Numbered from the stretch's first letter, positions 39,834 through 51,472 are shown. The stretch: 64,000 nucleotides of DNA from Nematostella vectensis (GCF_932526225.1 NC_064035.1:21937969-22001968); one strand, 5' to 3'. The notes: generated by a model not told the origin, from the sequence alone. A program made the numbers and translations.

Positions 39834-40134
39834 GGTTTGCCTCAGTTAAACTTCATCGGCAAAAAAAAACTGCAGGGCGACTTCGACTCGAACGAAGTGC
39901 TTCAAACCACAGCTTAGATCCATGTGGGATCTAGAGCTGCGACCGGGCTAGCGTCATCCCAATTGTGCGGATCACGCATGCGACCTTTGCTAGTCTAAAA
40001 CTCCGTCGGATAGCCAAACTATCCTTGCGAGTATGTATACATAAATGTGAACTTTAGAAGCACACTAGCATACACACATTGGCACCAGTCGGGCCAAGAC
40101 GGGACGCTAGCACAGTCTATTACCCGTGCAGTTC

Positions 40135-40189
40135 GGCAACCATGGACAGCTGTTTCGTCCTTATTAGGACTCGTCAGCATGGCATAGCC
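40135..40189 (-). ncRNA. Hammerhead ribozyme, monomer 9
   Basis: Core and stems identical to monomer 1. Confidence 0.9.
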
Positions 40190-40490
40190 GGTTTGCCTCA
40201 GTTAAACTTCATCGGCAAAAAAAAACTGCAGGGCGACTTCGACTCGAACGAAGTGCTTCAAACCACAGCTTAGATCCATGTGGGATCTAGAGCTGCGACC
40301 GGGCTAGCGTGATGCCAATTGTGCGGATCACGCATGCGACCTTTGCTAGTCTAAAACTCCGTCGGATAGCCAAACTATCCTTGCGAGTATGTATACATAA
40401 ATGTGAACTTTAGAAGCACACTAGCATACACACATTGGCACCAGTCGGGCCAAGACGGGACGCTAGCACAGTCTATTACCCGTGCAGTTC

Positions 40491-40545
40491 GGCAACCATG
40501 GACAGCTGTTTCGTCCTTATTAGGACTCGTCAGCATGGCATAGCC
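40491..40545 (-). ncRNA. Hammerhead ribozyme, monomer 10
   Basis: Core and stems identical to monomer 1. Confidence 0.9.
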
Positions 40546-40845
40546 GGTTTGCCTCAGTTAAACTTCATCGGCAAAAAAAACTGCAGGGCGACTTCGACTC
40601 GAACGAAGTGCTTCAAACCACAGCTTAGATCCATGTGGGATCTAGAGCTGCGACCGGGCTAGCGTGATGCCAATTGTGCGGATCACGCATGCGACCTTTG
40701 CTAGTCTAAAACTCCGTCGGATAGCCAAACTATCCTTGCCAGTATGTATACATAAATGTGAACTTTAGAAGCACACTAGCATACACACATTGGCACCAGT
40801 CGGGCCAAGACGGGACGCTAGCACAGTCTATTACCCGTGCAGTTC

Positions 40846-40900
40846 GGCAACCATGGACAGCTGTTTCGTCCTTATTAGGACTCGTCAGCATGGCATAGCC
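40846..40900 (-). ncRNA. Hammerhead ribozyme, monomer 11 (partial monomer)
   Basis: The ribozyme is complete, but the monomer stops 38 bases further right (40938), where module A of the macrosatellite begins. Confidence 0.9.
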
Positions 40901-40979
40901 GGTTTGCCTCAGTTAAACTTCATCGGCAAAAAAAACTAAGCCAAACCGACTATGCGCTGTAAAATAAAAGCTACTAGAG

Positions 40980-41656
40980 TTGATGCAGCAAATGCTTAAT
41001 GCAATGTGCATTAAAGCTCCAACTAAACGCACGCAACACACTAGACAATATTTAGCAGCAAGACTAGCTTATCCACAACAACGGGGAAATCAACAAGCTC
41101 AACAGCTGCAGCATGTAGAAGAGCCACCAAGAGAAGCTGCACCCCCTGCTGTTGGTGGAGTTGCTCCTGCTATTATGGATATGTTTATGGATACGCAAAG
41201 GCAACTGCAGGAGCTTAAGAGGCAAGGCCAGGAACGTCAGCAAAATATGTCAGCGGAAGAACCGGAAGACAAAAAAAGGCAGCGGCAAACGCGAAAAAGG
41301 CAAGAGCCACCACATCAACAAGATGTCGAGGTCCAAGAGGCCCAGGTAGAGTCCCACGAGGAAAGCACCACTTGCTGGGATGGACCCGCAAATAGGAAAT
41401 TTAATCCTGGGGTTGCAGCAAAACGTGGATGACCTTACTAGACAAAACTGACAACAAGACGTTAACATCGACGAACAGGACAACAACGAGAACGCCCTGT
41501 TGGAGCAGAAAATGGTGAGGGAGATGACGAAACTACTGAAAGACCAAGAAGAAAAAAGAGGAAGAAGGCGAAGGCAAATTAGACAGGCCCCGCGCACTTA
41601 TTTCCGTTTTTGATTTATAATTCATTTTAAACATTATTTAGAACCTTTTCCATATA
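40980..41656 (+). repeat. Module A copy 1: Q/E/R-rich ORF pair
   Basis: First frame, 150 codons (40980-41432), starts MMQQMLNAMCIKAPTKRT, then Q-rich, with KKRQRQTRKRQEPPHQQ and an acidic EVQEAQVESHEE. The second frame overlaps its end in the other copies (MDPQIGNLILGLQQNVDDL ... LLKDQEEKRGRRRRQ, coiled-coil-like); here it has a stop. Function not recognised. The low-complexity, charged make-up and frame change suggest a broken protein of some mobile element. Confidence 0.45.
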
Positions 41657-41777
41657 TCTAGCAATTTCCAAATTTATCTTTAATAGCATGGCATAGCCGG
41701 TTTGCCTCAGTTAAACTTCATCGGCAAAAAAAACTAAGCCAAACCGACTATGCGCTGTAAAATAAAAGCTACTAGAG

Positions 41778-42411
41778 TTGATGCAGCAAATGCTTAATGC
41801 AATGTGCATTAAAGCTCCAACTAAACGCACGCAACACACTAGACAATATTTAGCAGCAAGACTAGCTTATCCACAACAACGGGGAAATCAACAAGCTCAA
41901 CAGCTGCATCATGTAGAAGAGCCACCAAGAAAAGCTGCACCCCCTGCTGTTGGTGGAGTTCCTCCTGCTATTATGGATATGTTTATCGATACGCAAAGGC
42001 AACTGCAGGAGCTTGAGAGGCAAGGCCAGGAACGTCAGCAAAATATGTCAGCGGAAGAACCGGAAGACAAAAAAAGGCAGCGGCAAACGCGAAAAAGGCA
42101 AGAGCCAGCACATCAACAAGATCTCGAGGTCCAAGAGGCCCAGGTAGAGTCCCACGAGGAAAGCACCACTTGCTGGGATGGACCCGCAAATAGGAAATTT
42201 AATCCTGGGGTTGCAGCAAAACGTGGATGACCTTACTAGACAAAACCGACAACAAGACGTTAACATCGACGAACAGGACAACAACGAGAACGCCCTGTTG
42301 GAGCAGAAAATGGTGAGGGAGATGACGAACCTACTGAAAGACCAAGAAGAAAAAAGAGGAAGAAGGCGAAGGCAAATTGGACAGGCCCCATGCACTTATT
42401 TCAGTTTTTGA
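41778..42411 (+). repeat. Module A copy 2: Q/E/R-rich ORF pair
   Basis: 150-codon frame 41778-42230 and overlapping 77-codon frame 42178-42411, in +1 relation. The second frame has a helical, charged profile with a basic tail RGRRRRQ. Same pair in copies 3-7. Confidence 0.45.
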
Positions 42412-42479
42412 TTTATAATTCATTTTAAACATTATTTAGAACCTTTTCCATATATCTAGCAATTTCCAAATTTATCTTT

Positions 42480-43265
42480 AATTATAATAAAAGAAACAAA
42501 AAAGTCAAAAAAATATAACATTGATTGTGAAATTACTATATCCATCGAATAACATGGCACAATTCATGAAAGAAAGAAATATGTTTTCAATGTTTAAAAT
42601 TTGAATATCATGTATATATAGAGTTAATTATAGTATTTTTTACAATTTTTAAAAATAAAATTCAGTTTTTACAATTACAATAATACGATTATCAATAGAG
42701 ATACGACTGGATAGAACTATAAAACAAATGTACATCTTATCTTAAATACATGGTTTAACGTATCATGTGTGTCTGTCATGTTAAAGTAGGACAAAGCCAC
42801 CATGAGAATCACCCGTGTTCTGCCAATTAGTCGAATTTTACAGACTATTAGCCAGGTGGGGGACTGTAACAACAAGGGCTTTTTATGGTTTACAGATATC
42901 ATAGGACAACATTGACGAAGCATTGCGGACACTACATAGCTTTTATTCTGCCAATATGCCTTACAAGTCTGATAGATCAATTGTGACAGGCTTTCGTTAA
43001 GCATTTCTGTAGGGAAAGCGGTACGCGTGTATCTTTTAACGATTTTGGAAATCTCAATACTAGCGAAAACAGAGTATAAAAGTATTCACGACTTATTTAG
43101 GGAGCGAAGCAACCCGTCTCTATTTGTATTTTCTGCTCCGATGGTATAAGAAGCAATTTGGGAGGTCTGCGGGTGGGTAAAGCACCATAATAAACCGGAG
43201 GTCATCCGATGAAGATATCATTTTCACCGCTGAACGCATTCCTCAAGCTATGATTATAACAGCTC
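42480..43265. repeat. Module R copy 1: AT-rich spacer
   Basis: Starts AATTATAATAAAAG (possible polyadenylation signal of module A), then AT-rich. Holds CATGGTTTAACGTATCATG, GGGAGCGAAGCAACCCG and ends GCTATGATTATAACAG. No coding sequence supported. Confidence 0.6.
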
Positions 43266-44154
43266 TCGCCAGTAGTGTATGAAATTGAGTGAAATATGCA
43301 AATATTCATAATGCAATCTTGTCCATGTCACAGCAGGTGTATACTGCTTTCTTGTATCACCCAATTAAAGTGTCCTTAGCGATGAAATCAACTGCGACAC
43401 GATTCATTTTTCTTTTTCAGTTGCTGTCGTTTAATGGTTTCACTTAAATTAAAATTATTTAACAACATGTTTGAATACTTATGCATCCGATTATAACTAA
43501 TAGTTATAAGTAAAATACATAACTTGTTTAAAAAAATGCTTATCATCCTGTTTGCATTTTTTTTTTTCAGAATGGCTGCACCAAATACACCATCTAAAGT
43601 GTCACTCTTCCGTCACTTCCCACACTATTTCCTACGACCATACGATGGCCAAAAAAGAATCAGCGGAAACAATGAAATGTTTGACAAGCTCAATACAGAA
43701 AACTATAAATGGTTCCTGCGCCCGTATATAGCGATATTCGAATCTGCTCAAGCTATAAAGGAAAATGTGGCCAAAGCAAGAGATGGTGGGCTATTAACAG
43801 AATATATTAGAACAGATAATAATTGAGAAGTTGGATCCCATGACTGAAAGCCTGGCATCTTTGAACAAGGCAGACAAAATGACATCAGCTTCACAGACAG
43901 ATGTATTCAATGTTCTTAATTTTGCTTTAAGAGACGACGAAGCGCTAGATACTGCCCTCGCAGATGTCATGCAAACGACATCAGCGTTATATGTTGCATC
44001 CTGCCATACAAGGGCACAGAGGGCAGTATTTTCGCAGCCCAAAGCCTACGCCGAGAAGCTACAAAATGACCACCAGGTTGCTATTGCATTTAAGCGTGCA
44101 AAGTCAATGGTTGGTCGTTCCTGCCCAACGCAAACATCAACTCTAGCCATTTGA
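43266..44154 (+). pseudogene. Module B/C copy 1: ORF pair behind a splice-acceptor-like tract
   Basis: TTTTTTTTCAG at 43560-43570 precedes ATGGCTGCACC. Frame B (to 43826) reads MAAPNTPSKVSLFRHFPHYF ... KWFLRPYIAIFESAQAIKEN and stops at TGA. The next frame C (43831-44154) continues LDPMTESLASLNKADKMTS ... LNFALRDDEALDTALADVM ... KAYAEKLQNDHQ. The two frames look like one helical protein of about 190 residues split by a one-base shift present in all four copies. Not recognised; a gag-like or ORF1-like protein of a mobile element is possible. Confidence 0.5.
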
Positions 44155-45340
44155 ACTCCCGTGGACTACATGTGAACCCACAAGGTACTCAGGTACTTCA
44201 GAGTAACTTTAATCAAATTTTAAATAATTAGCATGATGGTTCTGTGAGTGGTCATTTTTGTTCCGTTCGAGGCATAAATTCCACTGATTCCATAGTTCCG
44301 AATTTACGAGGGTTTAAAATGGCTCTGCTAAATATTGTTAGTTTGCCTAACCATATTGACAAGATAAGAATAATGAATATGCTTGCCAATGTTGATGTGT
44401 TCGGGTTTAATGAAACTAGGCTAGATGAAACGGTTACAAACGGTGAAATGAATATTCCAGGATTTGATATCATGAGGAAAGACCGGAAGCGTAAACAGTG
44501 AATGAGATTAAAATAAGTGGCGCTAGTGTATATGCGCCTGATGAAATAGCTGAGAATTTTAATCAGTATTTTTCCAACATTGGTCAAAATCTTGCGGCAT
44601 CCATTGATAGTAATGGTGTTGACTTTGAGCATTTTGTTAAAGGTGCGAGTTCACAATTTCGCAACTTTAAAACTGTTAGTGACAATGATGTTCTTAAGCT
44701 CTTATCAGGCTTATCAAAATCTAAAGCCACTGGCATTGACAAAGTGTCAGGAAAGATGTTAAAAGCTGCAGCGCCAGCAATTGTTCAGTCTCTTTCTTAT
44801 ATCTTCAACAGTTCTATCAAAACTTGCCATATTCCCAATGATTGGAAGATAGCTAGGGTAATACCTCTTTTCAAGAAAGGTGAACGAAGATTACCGGAAA
44901 ACTATCGTCCTATTTTAATTCTACCAGTCATTAGTAAAATTATGGAGCGAATACTTTATAACCAATTATACGGAGCGAATACTTTATTACCATTTATACG
45001 AATATCTGCCAAAAAATAGTTTAATTTCTAACCACCAATTTGGCTTTCGGAAGCATCACTCAACCATGTCAGCTCTGTTGGATTGCACAAATTCATGGTT
45101 AATTAACATGGACCGCAAAATGTTGAATCTGGTCGTTTTGCTAGATCTAAAAAAAGGCTTTCCATACAGTGGATCATGAGATCTTACTTCGCAAGATGCA
45201 AATCCTTAGAATTTCTCATGATGCTCTGTCTCTTATTAAGTCCTACCTATCTGGCCGAAAACAAGTTTGCCAGGTTAATGAGTCGCTATCCTCTGAAAGC
45301 CATATCACGTGTGGTGTTCCCCAGCGATCAATTTATGTAT
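44155..45340 (+). pseudogene. Module L copy 1: CR1-like LINE remnants
   Basis: A frame ending LNSRGLHVNPQGTQVLQSNF before TAG (44229-44231) resembles the C-terminus of the SGNH esterase in CR1 ORF1. It is followed by an APE endonuclease start (LLNIVSLPNHIDKIR, DVFGFNETRLDET, GFDIMRKDR) that stops at about 44501. A large internal deletion then joins it to N-terminal RT sequence (44498-45019: DNDVLKLLSGLSKSKATGID, IPNDWKIARVIPLFKKG, YRPILILPVISKIMERIL), continuing out of frame as QFGFRKHHST, LVVLLDLKK and ending at TCGVPQ (45320). The catalytic FADD region is absent. Confidence 0.75.
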
Positions 45341-45421
45341 AAAAGTAGATAGCCAACGCCCCTTGTGAAAACCAGCTATTGTTGTCAGGGTTATAGCGCT
45401 GTAAAATAAAAGCTACTAGAG

Positions 45422-46101
45422 TTGATGCAGCAAATGCTTAATGCAATGTGCATTAAAGCTCCAACTAAACGCACGCAACACACTAGACAATATTTAGCAG
45501 CAAGACTAGCTTATCCACAACAACGGGGAAATCAACAAGCTCAACAGCTGCAGCATGTAGAAGAGCCACCAAGAGAAGCTGCACCCCCTGCTGTTGGTGG
45601 AGTTCCTCCTGCTATTATGGATGTTTATGGATACGCAAAGGCAACTGCAGGAGCTTAAGAGGCAAGGCCAGGAACGTCAGCAAAATATGTCAGAGGAAGA
45701 ACCGGAAGACATAAAAAGGCAGCGGCAAACGCGAAAAAGGCAAGAGCCACCACATCAACAAGATCTCGAGGTCCAAGAGGCCCAGGTAGAGTCCCACGAG
45801 GAAAGCACCACTTGCTGGGATGGACCCGCAAATAGGCAATTTAATCCTGGGGTTGCAGCAAAACGTGGATGACCTTACTAGACAAAACCGACAACAAGAC
45901 GTTAACATCGACGAACAGGACAACAACGAGAACGCCCTGTTGGAGCAGAAAATGGTGAGGGAGATGACGAACCTACTGAAAGACCAAGAAGAAAAAAGAG
46001 GAAGAAGGCGAAGACAAATTAGACATGTCTCATGCACTTATTTCAGATTTCGATTTATAATACATTTTAAACATTATTTAGAACCTTTTCCATATATCTA
46101 G
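45422..46101 (+). repeat. Module A copy 3
   Basis: As copy 2, but a 2-bp deletion near 45620 (GATATGTTTATG to GATGTTTATG) splits the first frame into 45422-45658 and 45594-45872. Second frame 45820-46101. Confidence 0.5.
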
Positions 46102-46905
46102 CAATTTCCAAATTTATCTTTAATTATAATAAAAGAAACAAAAAAGTCAAAAAAAAATATAACATTGATTGTGAAATTACTATATCCATCGAATATTATG
46201 GCAAATTCATGAAGGAAAGAAATATGTTTTCAATGTTTAAAATTTGAATATCATGTATATATAGAGTTGATTATAGTATTTTTACAATTTTTAAAAATAA
46301 AATTCAGTTTTTACAATTACAATAATACGATTATCAATAGAGATACGACTGGATAGAACTATAAAACAAATGTACATCTTATCTTAAATACATGGTTTAA
46401 CGTATCATGTGTGTCTGTCATGTTAAAGTCGGACAAAGCCACCATGAGAATCACCCGTGTTCTGCCAATTAATCGAATTTTACAGACTATTAGTCAGGTT
46501 GGGGACTGTAACAACAAGGGCTTTTTATGGTTTACAGATATCATAGGACAACATTGACGAAGCATTGCGGACACTACATAGCTTTTATTCTGCCAATATG
46601 CCTTACAAGTCTTATAGATCAATTGTCACAGGCTTTCGTTAAGCATTTCTGTAGGGAAAGCGGTACGCGTGTATCTTTTAACGATTTTGGAAATCTCAAT
46701 ACTAGCGAAAACAGAGTATAAAAGTATTCACGACTTATTTAGGGAGCGAAGCAACCCGTCTCTATTTGTATTTTCTGCTCCGATGGTATAAGAAGCAATT
46801 TGGGAGGTCTGCGGGTGGGTAAAGCACCATAATAAACCGGAGGTCATCCGATGAACATATCATTTTCACCGCTGAACGCATTCCTCAAGCTATGATTATA
46901 ACAGT
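46102..46905. repeat. Module R copy 2: AT-rich spacer
   Basis: Close copy of 42480-43265. Here it ends ATTATAACAG|TATCC and continues into module H. Confidence 0.6.
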
Positions 46906-47324
46906 ATCCAAGAAAGGTGCATCAAGAATTAACGAAGCACTGGTTTCCCACCTTCTTCAAAGTAATGACTTGCTAGGTCATATCTGCATGGATGGAGGTC
47001 TTACAAAAAGTCGCATATGTACACACAAAGAGTGGCAACAAACTTCTTTTGAAGCTAACAAATAAGAGAATAGTTTATGTACATCCTGTTTCTTTGCTTC
47101 AAGATACACAGCAAGACGATACTGTGTGTACGAGAATAATCACCTCTTTTCCTTTTATTCCTGCGTACGCACTAACAATTTGTAAAGCTCAAGGACAAAC
47201 TCTAGACACTTGTATCGTTTGGATGGACAGCCCATTATCTCGGGTTTGCAGGCTTTCGAGTTTATTCTTTCTAACTCCCTTAAAATACAAGCAGCTCTCG
47301 CCAGTAGCGTATGAAATTGAGTGA
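46906..47324 (+). pseudogene. Module H copy 1: SF1 helicase C-terminal fragment
   Basis: The frame 46992-47324 reads VLQKVAYVHTKSGNKLLLKL ... FPFIPAYALTICKAQGQTLD ... DSPLSRVCRLSSLFFLTPL. FPxxPAYAxTICKAQGQTL is the late conserved motif of PIF1/RecD-like superfamily 1 helicases. LSRVCRL matches the following ALSR motif after an apparent deletion of about ten residues. Walker A and B are absent. Likely derived from a helicase-encoding transposon, not a host helicase gene. Confidence 0.7.
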
Positions 47325-48180
47325 AATATGCAAATATTTATAATGCAATCTTGTCCATGTCACAGCAGGTGTATATTGCTTTCTTGTACCACCCAATTAA
47401 AGTGTCCTTAGCGATGACATCAACTGCGACACGATTCATTTTTCTTTTTCAGTTGCTGTCGTTTGATGGTTTCACTAAAATTAAAATTCTTTAACAACAT
47501 GTTTGAATACTTATGAATCCGATTATAACTAATAGTTATAAGTAAAATACATAAATTGCAAACAGGATGGTAAGCATTTTTAAACAAGTTATTTCAGAAT
47601 GGCTGCACCTAATACACCATCTAAAGTGTCACTCTTCCGTCACTTTCCACACTATTTCCTACGACCATACGATGGCCAAAAAAGAATCAGCGAAAACAAT
47701 GAAATGTTTGACAAGCTCAATACAGAAAACTATAAATGGTTCCTGCACCCGTATATAGCGATATTCGAATCTGCTCAAGCTATAAAGGAAAATGTGGCCA
47801 AAGCAAGAGATGGTGGGCTATTAACAGAATATATTAGAACAGATAATAATTGAGAAGTTGGATCCCATGACTGAAAGCCTGGCATCTTTGAACAAGGCAG
47901 ACAAAATGACATCAGCTTCACAGACAAATGTATTCAATGTTCTTAATTTTGCTTTAAGAGACGACGAAGCGCTAGATACTGCCCTCGCAGACGTCATGCA
48001 AACGATATCAGCGTTAAATGTTGCATCCTGCCATACAAAGGGCACAGAAGGCACTATTTTCGCAGCCCAAAGCCTACGCCGAGAAGCTACAAAATGACCA
48101 CCAAGCTGCTATTGCATTTAAGCGTGCAAAGTCAATGGTTGGTCGTTCCTGCCCAACGCAAACATCAACTCTAGCCATTT
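47325..48180 (+). pseudogene. Module B/C copy 2
   Basis: Frame B 47599-47853 and frame C 47858-48097, same split as copy 1. The T-rich acceptor tract is altered here (TAAACAAGTTATTTCAG) and frame C ends earlier through another shift. Confidence 0.5.
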
Positions 48181-49321
48181 GAACTCCCGTGGACTACATG
48201 TGAACCCACAAGGTACTCAGGTACTTCAGAGTAACTTTAATCAAATTTTAAATAATTAGCATGATGGTTCTGTGAGTGGTCATTTTTGTTCCGTTCGAGG
48301 CATAAATTCCACTGATTCCATAGTTCCGAATTTACGAGGGTTTAAAATGGCTCTGCTAAATATTGTTAGTTTGCCTAACCATATTGACAAGATAAGAATA
48401 ATAAATATGCTTGCCAATGTTGATGTGTTCGGGTTTAATGAAACTAGGCTAGATGAAACGGTTACAAACGGTGAAATGAATATTCCAGGATTTGATATCA
48501 TGAGGAAAGACCGGAAGCGTAAACAGTGAATGAGATTAAAATAAGTGGCGCTAGTGTATATGCGCCTGATGAAATAGCTGAGAATTTTAATCAGTATTTT
48601 TCCAACATTGGTCAAAATCTTGCGGCATCCATTGATAGTAACGGTGTTGACTTTGAGCATTTTGTTAAAGGTGCGAGTTCACAATTTCGCAACTTTAAAA
48701 CTGTTAGTGACAATGATGTTCTTAAGCTCTTATCAGGCTTATCAAAATCTAAAGCCACTGGCATTGACAAAGTGTCAGGAAAGATGTTAAAAGCTGCAGC
48801 GCCAGCAATTGTTCAGTCTCTTTCTTATATCTTCAACAGTTCTATCAAAACTTGCCATATTCCCAATGATTGGAAGATAGCTAGGGTAATACCTCTTTTC
48901 GAGAAAGGTGAACGAAGATTACCGGAAAACTATCGTCCTATTTTAATTCTACCAGTCATTAGTAAAATTATGGAGCGAATACTTTATAACCAATTATACG
49001 GAGCGAATACTTTATAACCATTTATACGAATATCTGCTAAAAAATAGTTTAATTTCTAACCACCAATTTGGCTTTCGGAAGCATCACTCAACCATGTCAG
49101 CTCTGTTGGATTGCACAAATTCATGGTTAATTAACATGGACCGCAAAATGTTGAATCTGGTCGTTTTGCTAGATCTAAAAAAAGGCTTTCCATACAGTGG
49201 ATCATGAGATCTTACTTCGCAAGATGCAAATCCTTAGAATTTCTCATGATGCTCTGTCTCTTATTAAGTCCTACCTATCTGGCCGAAAACAAGTTTGCCA
49301 GGTTAATGAGTCGCTATCCTC
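48181..49321 (+). pseudogene. Module L copy 2: CR1-like LINE remnants
   Basis: As copy 1: endonuclease start 48272-48529, RT N-terminal part 48526-49017, then FGFRKHHST and SYLSGRKQ. Joined at CTATCC|TCAACAAG (49319-49322) directly to the middle of module A. Confidence 0.7.
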
Positions 49322-49889
49322 AACAAGCTCAACAGCTGCAGCATGTAGAAGAGCCACCAAGAGAAGCTGCACCCCCTGCTGTTGGTGGAGTTCCTCCTGC
49401 TATTATGGATGTTTATGGATACGCAAAGGCAACTGCAGGAGCTTAAGAGGCAAGGCCAGGAACGTCAGCAAAATATGTCAGAGGAAGAACCGGAAGACAT
49501 AAAAAGGCAGCGGCAAACGCGAAAAAGGCAAGAGCCAGCACATCAACAAGATCTCGAGGTCCAAGAGGCCCAGGTAGAGTCCCACGAGGAAAGCACCACT
49601 TGCTGGGATGGACCCGCAAATAGGCAATTTAATCCTGGGGTTGCAGCAAAACGTGGATGACCTTACTAGACAAAACCGACAACAAGACGTTAACATCGAC
49701 GAACAGGACAACAACGAGAACGCCCTGTTGGAGCAGAAAATGGTGAGGGAGATGACGAACCTACTGAAAGACCAAGAAGAAAAAAGAGGAAGAAGGCGAA
49801 GACAAATTAGACATGTCTCATGCACTTATTTTAGATTTCGATTTATAATACATTTTAAACATTATTTAGAACCTTTTCCATATATCTAG
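49322..49889 (+). repeat. Module A copy 4, 5' part missing
   Basis: Begins within the first ORF (QQAQQLQHVEEP) and carries the same 2-bp deletion as copy 3, so copies 3 and 4 are sisters. Confidence 0.55.
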
Positions 49890-50241
49890 CAATTTCCAAA
49901 TTTATCTTTAATTATAATAAAAGAAACAAAAAAGTCAAAAAAAATATAACATTGATTGTGAAATTACTATATCCATCGAATATTATGGCAAATTCATGAA
50001 GGAAAGAAATATGTTTTCAATGTTTAAAATTTGAATATCATGTATATATAGAGTTGATTATAGTATTTTTACAATTTTTAAAAATAAAATTCAGTTTTTA
50101 CAATTACAATAATACGATTATCAATAGAGATACGACTGGATAGAACTATAAAACAAATGTACATCTTATCTTAAATACATGGTTTAACGTATCATGTGTG
50201 TCTGTCATGTTAAAGTCGGACAAAGCCACCATGAGAATCAC
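49890..50241. repeat. Module R copy 3, truncated
   Basis: Only the first half of R, ending CATGAGAATCACC|TGTCAGC, where module A resumes. Confidence 0.55.
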
Positions 50242-50621
50242 CTGTCAGCAAAATATGTCAGCGGAAGAACCGGAAGACAAAAAAATGCAGCGGCAAACGC
50301 GAAAAAGGCAAGAGCCACCACATCAACAAGATGTCGAGGTCCAAGAGGCCCAGGTAGAGTCCCACGAGGAAAGCACCACTTGCTGGGATGGACCCGCAAA
50401 TAGGCAATTTAATCCTGGGGTTGCAGCAAAACGTGGATGACCTTACTAGACAAAACCGACAACAAGACGTTAACATCGACGAACAGGACAACAACGAGAA
50501 CGCCCTGTTGGAGCAGAAAATGGTGAGGGAGATGACGAACCTACTGAAAGACCAAGAAGAAAAAAGAGGAAGAAGGCGAAGGCAAATTAGACAGGCCCCA
50601 TGCACTTATTTCAGTTTTTGA
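50242..50621 (+). repeat. Module A copy 5, 5' part missing
   Basis: Starts at GTCAGCAAAATATGTCAG of the first ORF; the second frame 50388-50621 is intact. Confidence 0.55.
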
Positions 50622-51472
50622 TTTTTAATTCATTTTAAACATTATTTAGAACCTTTTCCATATATCTAGCAATTTCCAAATTTATCTTTAATTATAATAA
50701 AAGAAACAAAAAAGTAAAAAAAAAATATAACATTGATTGTGAAATTACTATATCCATCGAATAACATGGCACAATTCATGAAAGAAAGAAATATGTTTTC
50801 AATGTTTAAAATTTGAATATCATGTATATAGAGAGTTGATTATAGTATTTTTACAATTTTTAAAAATAAAATTCAGTTTTTACAATTACAATAATACGAT
50901 TATCAATAGAGATACGACTGGATAGAACTATAAAACAAATGTACATCTTATCTTAAATACATGGTTTAACGTATCATGTGTCTGTAATGTTAAAGTAGGA
51001 CAAAGCCACCATGAGAATCATCCGTGTTCTGCCAATTAATCGAATTTTACAGACTATTAGTCAGGTGGGGGACTGTAACAACAATGGCTTTTTATAGTTT
51101 ACAGATATCATAGGACAACATTGACGAAGCATTGCGGGCACTACATAGCTTTTATTCTGCCAATATGCCTTACAAGTCTGATAGATCAATTGTGACAGGC
51201 TTTCGTTAAGCATTTCTGTAGGGAAAGCGGTACGCATGTATCTTTTAACGATTTTGGAAATCTCAATACTAGCGAAAACAGAGTATAAAAGTATTCACGA
51301 CATATTTAGGGAGCGAAGCAACCCGTCTCTATTTGTATTTTCTGTTCCGATGGTATAAGAAGCAATTTGGGAGGTCTGCGAGTGGGTAAAGCACCATAAT
51401 AAACCCGAGGTCATCCGATGAAGATATCATTTTCACCGCTGAACGCATTCCTCAAGCTATGATTATAACAGC
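50622..51472. repeat. Module R copy 4
   Basis: Full R, directly joined to module B without H (ATAACAGCTCTCGCC), as at 43259-43273. Confidence 0.6.

Larger units (their letters stand above)
37003..40938 (-). mobile_element. Tandem array of a 355-bp hammerhead-ribozyme monomer (retrozyme-like)
   Basis: Eleven visible monomers, the last partial, repeat every 355 bp (356 where an A run has nine instead of eight A). Reference points at the same phase: 37037, 37392, 37948, 38303, 38658, 39013, 39368, 39723, 40079, 40435, 40790. Each contains on the minus strand a complete type I-like hammerhead ribozyme (separate entries). Metazoan retrozymes are short tandem elements of this size with one hammerhead per monomer; their RNA self-cleaves and circularises, and they are thought to be mobilised by Penelope-like elements. 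The 75-residue plus-strand ORF in each copy is not conserved in frame (it shifts in 39723 and 40079 because of the A run), so the monomer is non-coding. Copies are about 98-99 percent identical. Confidence 0.88.
40887..42480. repeat. 798-bp tandem duplication joining ribozyme array and module A
   Basis: The block beginning GCATGGCATAGCCGG (end of the ribozyme monomer) and running through module A occurs twice, offset 798 bp (40980 and 41778 mark the same codon). The second block starts at about 41687, where the ribozyme is cut at its catalytic core, so this copy has no hammerhead. Confidence 0.85.

Noticed and set aside
37037-40662. Family of ten 75-residue ORFs as a tandem gene cluster
   Set aside because: The frame is not kept between copies (A-run length change), there are no protein-like features, and the conserved element is the minus-strand ribozyme.
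37003-40938. Tandem snRNA, 5S rRNA or spliced-leader gene array
   Set aside because: No U1, U2, 5S or Sm-site sequence is visible in the 355-bp unit; the hammerhead explains the conserved structure.
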